From the NCBI GenBank assembly GCA_902780465.1, contig CACZFV010000006.1:1-32291 (forward strand): a stretch of 32,291 nt of DNA, in the 5' to 3' direction. Shown here piece by piece: positions 23,174 through 29,158 of the stretch (its first letter is position 1; each line of letters begins with the position of its first letter). Both the position numbers and the translations under genes were made by a program. The notes beneath the pieces are model-generated. The model was given only the letters and a program-made list of their open reading frames with translations. It made no database searches and had not been told where the DNA came from. This DNA comes from an uncultured Lachnospiraceae bacterium (GTDB lineage Bacteria > Bacillota > Clostridia > Lachnospirales > Lachnospiraceae).

Positions 23174-24007
23174 TCACCCGGTCCCCCGCAATTCTCTCAG
23201 TTTCTGTTTCTTGTCCGGCGCCTTCATAAGCGCCTCCCCGATCAGCACCGCGTCCGCGCCGGCTGCCCGGAGGGCGGCGACATCTTCCGCGTTCTTCACG
23301 CCGCTCTCGGAGACGAACAGCACGTCCTCCGGGACCATTTCCCTCAGGCGGCGGCTGTTCCCTGTGTCCACGGTGAAATCCTTCAGATTCCGGTTGTTCA
23401 CGCCGATGATCCTCGCGCCGGCTCTCACCGCTGTCTCCGCCTCCGCTTCGTCGTGCACCTCTGTCAGGGCCGAAAGTCCCAGTTCTTCGCTGATCTGCAG
23501 GAACTCCCTGAGGCGTTCCTCCTTCAGCAGGGAAACGATCAGCAGCACTGCGCCGGCCCCCAGGGTCTTTGCTTCCCAGATCATGTAGGAATCCACCGTA
23601 AAATCCTTCCGGAGACAGGGGATCCGCACCGCCGACGCGATCTCTTTCAGATACATGTCGCTGCCCAGGAACCACTTCGGCTCCGTCAGCACGGAGATGC
23701 AGTCCGCACCGGCGGCTTCGTATTCCTTCGCGATCTCAAGATACGGGAATTCCGGGGCGATCAGCCCTTTGGAGGGAGATGCCTTCTTGCACTCGCAGAT
23801 AAAGGAGAGCCCCGGCTTCCTGAGCGCCGCCTCGAAGGGCGGGATCACACTTTCGGGCGCGGCGTTCTCTTTCGGCTTTGTCTTTCCGGAAAGCTCCGCA
23901 CAGTACACAGCCTCCGCCCTGCTCCTCATTTCCTCCGTAGGGATCCTTCGCTTTGCTTCCTCTGTCCGCTCTTTCGCGTGCTCCGCCAGTTTTTCAAGAA
24001 TGTTCAT
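23174..24007 (-). CDS. trpC: Indole-3-glycerol phosphate synthase
   Basis: A 277-residue TrpC, closing the indole ring from CdRP. Family residues are FICECKKASPSKG near 68-80, LTEPKWFLGS, LRKDFTVDSYMIWEA near 130, GVNNRNLKDFTVD near 178-190 and SESGVKNAEDV. Length is typical (about 260-275). The ATG at 24007 follows AGGGGG. A perfect 14-bp palindrome lies just before that site. Third step of the operon's pathway. Confidence 0.95.
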   Translation of the reverse strand: MNILEKLAEHAKERTEEAKRRIPTEEMRSRAEAVYCAELSGKTKPKENAAPESVIPPFEAALRKPGLSFICECKKASPSKGLIAPEFPYLEIAKEYEAAGADCISVLTEPKWFLGSDMYLKEIASAVRIPCLRKDFTVDSYMIWEAKTLGAGAVLLIVSLLKEERLREFLQISEELGLSALTEVHDEAEAETAVRAGARIIGVNNRNLKDFTVDTGNSRRLREMVPEDVLFVSESGVKNAEDVAALRAAGADAVLIGEALMKAPDKKQKLRELRGTG

Positions 24008-24019
24008 GTCTTCCCCCTG

Positions 24020-24033
24020 GCAAACCGGTTTGC
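24020..24033. promoter_or_regulatory. GCAAACCGGTTTGC palindrome in front of trpC
   Basis: A perfect 14-bp palindrome inside the 92-bp trpD-trpC gap, about ten bases before the trpC ribosome site. Its form (GCAAA arms around a central CG) is like operators of LacI/GalR-type repressors. No such regulator is encoded here, and chance is possible. Confidence 0.35.
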
Positions 24034-24099
24034 AGGTTCTTTTTCCTCTGATGTGCCGCTTTCATCGGTTGCTTTCTTCTTCCGCGGTGCGACATTTTG

Positions 24100-25131
24100 T
24101 CAGCTGTCTTCCTCAGGCCGGTTGCTGACCTCGATCAGCTTTTCCAGCGTCTCCAGCGCCTTTCCGGAATCCAGGATCTCCGCCGCCAGGGAAACGCCCT
24201 CTTTCATGCTCTCTGTCTTGCCGCCGATATACAGGGCCGCTCCTGCGTTCAGCAGCACCGCGTCCCGTCTGTGTCCCTTCTCACCCCGGAGAATGGCGCG
24301 GGTGATGTCGGCGTTCTCGGCGGGGCTGCCGCCCTTCAGTTCTTCCTTCGCGCAGCGCTCCAGGCCGAAATCCTCCGGCTTGATCACGTAAGAACGGAAC
24401 CATCCGTCCCGGATCTCGCAGATCCTTGTGGGGGCGCTGACGGAGATCTCGTCCAGCTTGTCCATGCCGTAAACCACCATGCCGCGCTTCACGCCGAGAT
24501 TCACCAGGACCTGGGCCAGGGGCTCCACCAGATAGTCGTCGTACACGCCGAGGAGCTGCATGGAAGGCGAGCCCGGGTTCGTCAGCGGCCCGAGGATATT
24601 GAAGACCGTCCGGAATCCCAGCTCTCTTCTTATGGCGCCCACATACTTCATGGAGCTGTGGTACTTCTGGGCGAAGAAGAAGCACATGCCCACCTCGTTC
24701 AGAAGCTCGATGCACCGGGCAGGGCTCTGGCTGATGTTCACCCCCAGGGCCTCCAGGCAGTCCGCGGTGCCGCAGAGGGAGGAGGCCGCCCGGTTTCCGT
24801 GCTTCGCCACCTTCATGCCGGCTGCTGCCGCCACCAGGGCGGAAGTGGTGGAGATGTTGAAGCTTCCCGCATTGTCCCCGCCGGTGCCCACGATCTCAAA
24901 AAGCTCCATCCCAGTCTCTACCCTTGTGGCGTGATCCCGCATAGCCGCGGCGCAGCCCGCGATCTCGTCCGTGGTCTCCGCCCTGGCGCTCTTTGTGGAG
25001 AGAGCCGCAAGGAACGCCGCGTTCTGCGTTGCCGTGGTCTCCCCGCTCATGATCTCGTTCATCACAGTGTAGGCCTCGTCGTAGGTAAGGTCCCCTTTGC
25101 TCACGATTTTTACGATAGCTTCTTTGATCAT
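24100..25131 (-). CDS. trpD: Anthranilate phosphoribosyltransferase
   Basis: A 343-residue TrpD that joins anthranilate and PRPP. The glycine-rich PRPP loop is [20 protein letters not shown] near residues 81-100, followed by [23 protein letters not shown] with the metal and anthranilate residues, [34 protein letters not shown], and GMDKLDEIS. Full length. AAAGGAG site before the ATG. It is the first gene of the operon, behind a tryptophan T-box; no trpE or trpG precedes it, so anthranilate must come from elsewhere. Confidence 0.96.
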   Translation of the reverse strand: MIKEAIVKIVSKGDLTYDEAYTVMNEIMSGETTATQNAAFLAALSTKSARAETTDEIAGCAAAMRDHATRVETGMELFEIVGTGGDNAGSFNISTTSALVAAAAGMKVAKHGNRAASSLCGTADCLEALGVNISQSPARCIELLNEVGMCFFFAQKYHSSMKYVGAIRRELGFRTVFNILGPLTNPGSPSMQLLGVYDDYLVEPLAQVLVNLGVKRGMVVYGMDKLDEISVSAPTRICEIRDGWFRSYVIKPEDFGLERCAKEELKGGSPAENADITRAILRGEKGHRRDAVLLNAGAALYIGGKTESMKEGVSLAAEILDSGKALETLEKLIEVSNRPEEDS

Positions 25132-25154
25132 GGTGTTCTCCTTTCATTCTGTAA

Positions 25155-25313
25155 GCCATGCCGACAGGCTCGCGGACTGCGTCCTGCCACGCTTTTTCCT
25201 GCGCCATGCCGACAGGCTCGCGGACTGCGTCCGCTCGCTGTCGCGGCATTCGCCGTATGCTTCCGTCCTGCCAGCTGGCCTTCTGTGAGCAAGCTCCCGC
25301 GGCCAGCTGGCAG
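25155..25313. repeat. Repeats in the trp leader between T-box terminator and trpD
   Basis: A perfect 30-bp direct repeat occupies 25155-25184 and 25203-25232, 48 bp apart. Next to it, a perfect 13-bp inverted repeat CTGCCAGCTGGCC pairs 25268-25280 with 25301-25313. The stretch 25132-25343 holds no gene. These hairpins would lie in the trp mRNA after antitermination. The GCGGAC/GTCCGC core inside the second copy links it to the elements at 16414 and 27724. Confidence 0.7.
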
Positions 25314-25343
25314 TCCGTAAGCGCATGGCTCATTGCTTCGCGC

Positions 25344-25392
25344 AAAAATAAAACGTCCCTGACAGAACATGGAAAAGGTTCTGTCAAGGACG
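25344..25392 (-). terminator. T-box regulated terminator of the trp operon
   Basis: On the minus strand a 15-bp stem pairs CGTCCTTGACAGAAC (25392-25378) with GTTCTGTCAGGGACG (25368-25354; one G-U pair), followed by TTTTATTTTT. It is the terminator arm of the T-box switch. Confidence 0.9.
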
Positions 25393-25668
25393 AATAATAA
25401 TTACACTATCCGCGGTGCCACCTTGATTCACGGTATGACCCGTGCGCTTAGCAGGATACCTTCATATCCCCGGCAGTTTACGCCTGCCTCCGGCGTCGCA
25501 GAATACTCTGCGGTCTCCCACCGGAATCTCCGGTGTCTGACCCGCATTTCCCTGCGCCCTCCGCGGTCCATTTGACAGCCTGTTTCCTGCCCGGCTCTCA
25601 CCTTCCCGGGCTCTCTGTAGGGGCATCACTGCCGTTATCTCCGCTTCATCGGTTTAGCATATGAAATT
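25344..25668 (-). ncRNA. Tryptophan T-box leader (UGG specifier)
   Basis: The minus strand carries the conserved T-box sequence AAGGTGGCACCGCGG at 25424-25410, directly before the terminator at 25392-25344, and a long structured stem I. In its 3' side, the segment reading AAATGGACC places the specifier codon UGG (Trp) at 25570-25568. Uncharged tRNA-Trp would pair with specifier and T-box bulge and favour the antiterminator, so trpDCFBA is read when tryptophan is scarce. The leader is about 325 bases. Confidence 0.92.
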
Positions 25669-25674
25669 TTCTGA

Positions 25675-25704
25675 ATTATAAGCCCTGCGGCATCGTATTG
25701 TCAA
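25675..25704 (-). promoter_or_regulatory. Promoter of the trp operon
   Basis: On the minus strand a perfect TTGACA (25704-25699) and a perfect TATAAT (25680-25675) are 18 bp apart, so control is expected mainly from the T-box rather than from initiation. Confidence 0.85.
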
Positions 25705-25756
25705 CACGGTTTTTGCAACACAGACGAGCCGATACACAATGCTGCCAGAAGCTTTC

Positions 25757-25775
25757 TATACCCCATCGGGGTATA
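25757..25775. repeat. Perfect short hairpin TATACCCC-ATC-GGGGTATA
   Basis: Two 8-bp arms pair perfectly around a three-base loop. It lies between the trp promoter and the array of 40-bp modules and could be an operator or an RNA hairpin. Nothing else recognised between 25705 and 25797. Confidence 0.55.
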
Positions 25776-25797
25776 CAGGCATGTCTGTATCTTATTT

Positions 25798-26101
25798 TGA
25801 CATACGAAACTGCTGAAAAAAATGGTTTCATATGTCAAAAACATTCTGAATCGCGCCACGTCTCTCAGTCAAAGAGAGAACCTGACATATGAAATACTCT
25901 TATTTATTGATTTCGTATGTCATCATTTGCCGCCTGGGTCGTTCCAAGTCCTTGAAATTCTGACTTTTGGAAGATCCTGACATATGCAACCCCAGATAAT
26001 AAGGAGTTCGTATGTCAGCCGGGAGCTCATGGCATTTTGAAACAAACTATTCCAAAGGTTTTGACATATGCACCAATCCGTTTTATAGATTTCATATGTC
26101 A
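25798..26101. repeat. Array of four 40-bp inverted-repeat modules, TGACATAYG ... CRTATGTCA
   Basis: Four modules of exactly 40 bp lie at 25798-25837, 25883-25922, 25978-26017 and 26062-26101. Each starts TGACATAYG and ends CRTATGTCA, and inner bases extend the pairing to 12-13 bp in the first two. The central 14 or so bases differ in every module, and the 44-55 bp between modules are unrelated. Start-to-start distances are 85, 95 and 84 bp, and the two half-sites in a module are 33 bp apart. With about 10.6 bp per turn, all eight half-sites fall within about 0.13 turn of one helix face. Module 4 also reads TTGACA-17-TATAGA on the plus strand. No gene is evident here. Candidates are a protein-binding array or a multi-hairpin RNA. 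Confidence 0.85.
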
Positions 26102-26117
26102 TCTGGCTGAAACAAAA

Positions 26118-26149
26118 GCGGGTCCGCAATCCTTGCAGACCCGCCTTTT
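26118..26149. terminator. Bidirectional terminator right of the module array
   Basis: GCGGGTC (26118-26124) pairs with GACCCGC (26138-26144), with an inner GCAA/TTGC extension and a 3-base loop. T-rich tracts follow on both strands. It would end transcripts leaving the array to the right or coming from the tRNA to the left. Confidence 0.8.
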
Positions 26150-26166
26150 CCCCCGCTTTTTCACTT

Positions 26167-26236
26167 TTCTGAACACACTAAAAAAGCCCCGACCCCAGCT
26201 CTTCTGAAAGCACTAAAAAAGCCCTGACCCCGACTC
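26167..26236. repeat. Imperfect 35-bp tandem duplication
   Basis: Two copies, 26167-26201 and 26202-26236, share TTCTGAA, CACTAAAAAAGCCC and GACCCC. It lies between the array terminator and the tRNA gene; no coding role is visible. Confidence 0.65.
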
Positions 26237-26266
26237 TCGCAGACGTCAAAATCAAGACTTTCTCAG

Positions 26267-26339
26267 TGCGCCCTCAGGGACTCGAACCCTGGACAAATAG
26301 ATTAAGAGTCTACTGCTCTACCAACTGAGCTAAGGGCGC
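26267..26339 (-). tRNA. tRNA-Lys (anticodon CUU)
   Basis: A 73-base cloverleaf on the minus strand. The acceptor is GCGCCCT with AGGGCGC, the D-arm GCTC-AGTTGGTA-GAGC, the anticodon stem GTAGA/TCTAT with loop CTCTTAA (anticodon CTT, positions 34-36), and the T-arm has GGTTCGAGTCC. The discriminator base is A and CCA is not encoded. A promoter lies at 26382-26410. Confidence 0.96.
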
Positions 26340-26343
26340 ATTC

Positions 26344-26383
26344 ATGTGTTTCGTACCAGGTTTTTCCTGAGCACGAAACACAT
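26344..26383. repeat. 40-bp hairpin/dyad next to the tRNA-Lys start
   Basis: Perfect 11-bp arms ATGTGTTTCGT (26344-26354) and ACGAAACACAT (26373-26383), with an inner CAGG/CCTG pair. It reaches from the -10 box to just before the tRNA. TTTTTCCTGAG also occurs twice as a direct repeat, at 26361 and 26390. Confidence 0.7.
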
Positions 26384-26410
26384 TCTACCTTTTTCCTGAG
26401 GATTTGTCAA
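26382..26410 (-). promoter_or_regulatory. Promoter of tRNA-Lys
   Basis: On the minus strand a perfect TTGACA (26410-26405) and TAGAAT (26387-26382) are 17 bp apart, about 40 bp before the tRNA. The -10 overlaps the 40-bp dyad by two bases. Confidence 0.8.
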
Positions 26411-26472
26411 CAGCTATTGAAAAATCTTTTTTGCAGATCTTTCTTTACAGATCCCTCTTTACTAATCCTTCC

Positions 26473-26787
26473 TTACATGACCTTCTCGATCAGGGCCTTC
26501 AGTCCTGCGAGATTCTGGGCGCCGATGGCTCTTGCTGCGGGCTGTCCGCCCTTGAACACCACCAGGTTCGGAATGCTCATGACCTGGTATGCCTGGGCGA
26601 TCTCCGGATTCTCATCCACATTGATCTTTACGATCTCCACTGCGTCCTGCGCCTCAGAAAGCTTGTCCAGCACCGGCGCCGTCATTTTGCACGGGCCGCA
26701 CCAGTCCGCATAAAAATCAACCAGAACGGGCTTCGCGTTCTTCAGGACATCTGCCTCGAATGTTGCCGCACTGACCTGCTTTACCAT
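26473..26787 (-). CDS. trxA: Thioredoxin
   Basis: A 104-residue thioredoxin, the general cytoplasmic disulfide reductant. The active site is YADWCGPCK at about residues 27-35, with the cis-proline loop SIPNLVVFKGG near 70-80 and the PVLVDFY strand before the active site. Length is typical. I chose the ATG at 26787, which follows AAGGAGG; a longer in-frame reading lacks a site. A TATACT at 26885-26880 may be its -10, with a poor -35. It is followed by tRNA-Lys and preceded by trmB on the same strand. Confidence 0.95.
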   Translation of the reverse strand: MVKQVSAATFEADVLKNAKPVLVDFYADWCGPCKMTAPVLDKLSEAQDAVEIVKINVDENPEIAQAYQVMSIPNLVVFKGGQPAARAIGAQNLAGLKALIEKVM

Positions 26788-27013
26788 AAAATGATCCTCC
26801 TTTTCAGGCTCTGCCTGAACAATGAAAAACAATAACTGTCGGGCGGCCGGATCTTCCGGATGCCGGCGCCTCTACAGACAGTATACCAGATTTATCTCAG
26901 CGGGAGAAGGGGGACCAGTCTCCTGCCGGGATTAACGTTCCGCGGGGTGAGAAGCCCCCTCTTAAGCGGCGGACAGCCGCAGGCCTGTTCTCCCGCTGCG
27001 GAGAATTGATGCT

Positions 27014-27673
27014 TCAGCGGACCGCCACCAGTTTGTTGATCTTCTGCCCGCGGGAGGAGAACTTCTCCTCGTACTCTGTCATCACGTTCTCAGCGGCCTC
27101 GGGCTCCGCGTGAAGGTCCCGGGTCAGCCGGACGATCTTCCAGCCCGCCTCCGGGATGGTCTCCACGGACCACTCAAACAGGGCCTGGTTGTCTGTCTTG
27201 AACTCAACGCAGCCCTCCGGCTGAAGCACCTGATCGTAGAGCTTCAGGAACACCGGGGAGGTGAGTCTCCGGTGGGCGTGTCCGGACTTCGGCCAGGGGT
27301 CCGAGAAGTTCAGGTAGATCTTTGAGGCCTCGCCCGGCGCGAACAGCTCCGGCAGCCGCAGGGCGTCTTCACACAGAAACACGAGGTTCTTTCTCCGCTC
27401 TTCCTCCGGGAGCGCCGCCTCTTCCCGCTCCTTTCTCTGGATTGCCTTCATAAGGACTGTTTCGTAACGTTCCAGTCCGATATAGTTCACCTCCGGGTGC
27501 ATCCGTGAAAGCTTCCGGATGAACTGCCCTTTTCCCATGCCGATCTCCAGCTCCACAGGATGGTCATTTCCGAAGAACTCCTTCCATTTTCCGCGGTACT
27601 GCTCCGGACTGTGCGCCACGCTGGAACTTGCTGCCACGAAATCCTCGCAGCCCTTGATATGTCTAAGCCGCAT
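27014..27673 (-). CDS. trmB: tRNA (guanine-N7-)-methyltransferase
   Basis: A 219-residue TrmB that methylates G46 in the variable loop of tRNAs, using SAM. The SAM site is VELEIGMGKGQFI near residues 40-52, followed by NYIGLERYETVLMKA, the family signature IYLNFSDPWPKSGHAHRRLT near 118-137, and the C-terminal VMTEYEEKFSSRGQKINKL. Typical length. AAGGAGG site before the ATG. The 226 bp between it and trxA hold GC-rich hairpins but no recognised gene. Confidence 0.95.
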   Translation of the reverse strand: MRLRHIKGCEDFVAASSSVAHSPEQYRGKWKEFFGNDHPVELEIGMGKGQFIRKLSRMHPEVNYIGLERYETVLMKAIQRKEREEAALPEEERRKNLVFLCEDALRLPELFAPGEASKIYLNFSDPWPKSGHAHRRLTSPVFLKLYDQVLQPEGCVEFKTDNQALFEWSVETIPEAGWKIVRLTRDLHAEPEAAENVMTEYEEKFSSRGQKINKLVAVR

Positions 27674-27723
27674 GCGCCGGCTCCTCCTTTTTCTGTACTT
27701 GTTTTCCGGTCTGGAACCGGAAC

Positions 27724-27752
27724 GCGGATCTTTGCAGTCCGCTTCGCTCCTT
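27724..27752 (+). repeat. Dispersed palindromic repeat, copy B
   Basis: A 29-bp element with a GCGGA...GTCCGC dyad and the tail CTTCGCTCCTT, matching 16414-16442 at 25 of 29 positions by eye. It lies upstream of trmB. Confidence 0.55.
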
Positions 27753-27847
27753 GTTCCTGTATCCTACCAGTTTTTCCGGGAAATCACAACAGCCGCACCG
27801 TGCGCTGAAAAGATAACATTATTGTAACTGTTCCGCACCCCAGACTC

Positions 27848-28072
27848 GGGATGCGTTGCATCCCCGCACAGCACACATTACACTAAGCTCGTACCTCGCT
27901 AAGTGCAATTAGTGTCGTTGTCGGTGGTCAGAGGTCTACGTTCCACTTCGGTCGGCGCTAAACGGACGTCCACTGGACGTCCAGCGCCGCTTCGCGCCTT
28001 GGCCACCTGGAAAAAATGAGTAAAATCTGCCCGGTGAGCAAGCTCCCCGTTCATATTTCACTCATTTTTTCC
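27848..28072. repeat. Hairpin-rich non-coding block upstream of the SH3 protein gene
   Basis: No gene is evident between 27674 and 28167. The block holds at least four dyads: GGGATGC/GCATCCC (27848-27864), CACTAAGC/GCTAAGTG (27881-27905, one mismatch), and GGCGCT/AGCGCC enclosing two GGACGTCC palindromes (27954-27988). The fourth is a 64-base hairpin at 28009-28072 whose arms start GGAAAAAATGAG and end CTCATTTTTTCC, with a GAGC-AA-GCTC tip. It may be a structured RNA or a stack of REP/MITE-like elements; I cannot assign a family. Confidence 0.6.
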
Positions 28073-28167
28073 GGGGTGCTGAATTGTTAAACATTTTTAT
28101 GTCAACAAATGATGCAAAAGCCTGAGGAATCTATTATAATAGAACCAGTATCATCATGGAGGTTTCT

Positions 28168-29001
28168 ATGGCTGCAGAAAGAAAGACCGCAAGAGAACTG
28201 ATCGAGACGGGCCTGAGCGACACTGAGCGCCTCATCTCCCAGAAACAGTACAGTCTTGCCATGATCAAGGCACGGCAGACTCTGGAATACATCGCAAGAA
28301 GCCTTTGCAGGAAAAACGGTCTGCCGGAAGGCGAACTGATCGACATGGTGGATGACCTTTACCGGCAGGGGATCATCACCCGCGATTCCTGCACACATTT
28401 CCACAAGATCCGTATGCTGGGCGAGGCTGCCCTGCAGAACGGCGACAACAACGCTTACAATGCCAGCAACGCTTACCAGCTGCTGAGCCAGGAGGTATTC
28501 GCCTACCGGAGCGTTTACTCCCAGCGGCCGAAGCGCGGTGGTTCTTCCGCAAAGCGGAAAAGCGGCTCCTCCGGGAAAAGATACTCTGGTCCGGCGTTTG
28601 AGCCCTTCGATCTTCTGAAGATCCTGATCCCGGTCCTGGCTATCGTCCTGCTCTTCAGCATCTTCCGTCTTGTGACGGCGGACAAAAAAGAGACGACTGC
28701 CGCCCAGACCACAGAAGCCTCCCAGGAGGCCGGTACCGGCTCCGAGACCTCAGAGACTACGGCGGAAGCACAGGAGACCGAAGCTCCCGCTCCGGTCGTG
28801 ACCACAGTCTATATCGCGGACAAGAACCTGAACGTCCGCACGGCGCCTTCCACGAATGCTGACATCGTTGTCACCCTGCCGAAGGACACGCAGGTGGACT
28901 ATGTAAGCGCCCACAACGAGGAATGGTCCGTCATCAATTACAACGGCGCCCAGGCCTATGTCGCCACCCGTTACCTGAGAACGGAGGAGCGCACAGAGTA
29001 A
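28168..29001 (+). CDS. DUF4145 domain, single membrane helix and SH3 domain protein
   Basis: A 277-residue protein. Residues 5-110 resemble DUF4145 (HEPN-like helices: YSLAMIKARQTLEYIARSL, LIDMVDDLYRQGIIT, HFHKIRMLGEAAL). A basic Ser/Lys/Arg linker follows, then one membrane helix (LLKILIPVLAIVLLFSIFRLV, about 151-171), a Thr/Glu-rich spacer, and a C-terminal bacterial SH3 domain (NLNVRTAPSTNADIV, then WSVINYNGAQAYVATRYL). The DUF4145 part would be cytoplasmic and the SH3 part outside, touching the cell wall. I chose the ATG at 28168, which has GGAGG seven bases away. A TATAAT is at 28135-28140 with a weak -35. The function is not known. Confidence 0.8.
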   Translation: MAAERKTARELIETGLSDTERLISQKQYSLAMIKARQTLEYIARSLCRKNGLPEGELIDMVDDLYRQGIITRDSCTHFHKIRMLGEAALQNGDNNAYNASNAYQLLSQEVFAYRSVYSQRPKRGGSSAKRKSGSSGKRYSGPAFEPFDLLKILIPVLAIVLLFSIFRLVTADKKETTAAQTTEASQEAGTGSETSETTAEAQETEAPAPVVTTVYIADKNLNVRTAPSTNADIVVTLPKDTQVDYVSAHNEEWSVINYNGAQAYVATRYLRTEERTE

Positions 29002-29055
29002 CGCTGTATGCCTTCTCCGCTGTGATTCTGCCGCGATCCTTCACTGTTTTTTCAC

Positions 29056-29117
29056 TTTACCTTTACATAAAAACGGTCTATACTGTGGAAAGTCATGCCA
29101 TAGCATGGACCGTTTTT
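29056..29117 (+). promoter_or_regulatory. Promoter of the carboxypeptidase gene inside a terminator-like dyad
   Basis: TTTACC (29056-29061) and TATACT (29079-29084) are 17 bp apart. A perfect 10-bp inverted repeat AAAAACGGTC (29069-29078) and GACCGTTTTT (29108-29117) encloses the -10 and the start site, with an inner ATGC/GCAT pair. It reads as a terminator for the SH3 gene (T-tract on the plus strand) overlapping the next promoter. Confidence 0.55.
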
Positions 29118-29158
29118 CTTTGTCTTCAGCACTCTATCCCTGTTTCCGGAGGTTCGTT

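Noticed and set aside
25798..26101. CRISPR array
   Set aside because: The repeats are constant only at their ends and vary inside, the gaps differ in length (45, 55 and 44 bp), and no cas gene is near.
25923..26129. 68-codon frame on the minus strand with repeated (M/L)TYE...CICQ segments
   Set aside because: The peptide repetition is only the DNA modules read in frame; there is no ribosome site and the frame breaks in other modules.
26788..27013. Riboswitch in the trxA-trmB gap
   Set aside because: There are GC-rich complementary stretches, but no conserved core of a riboswitch class that I can recognise.
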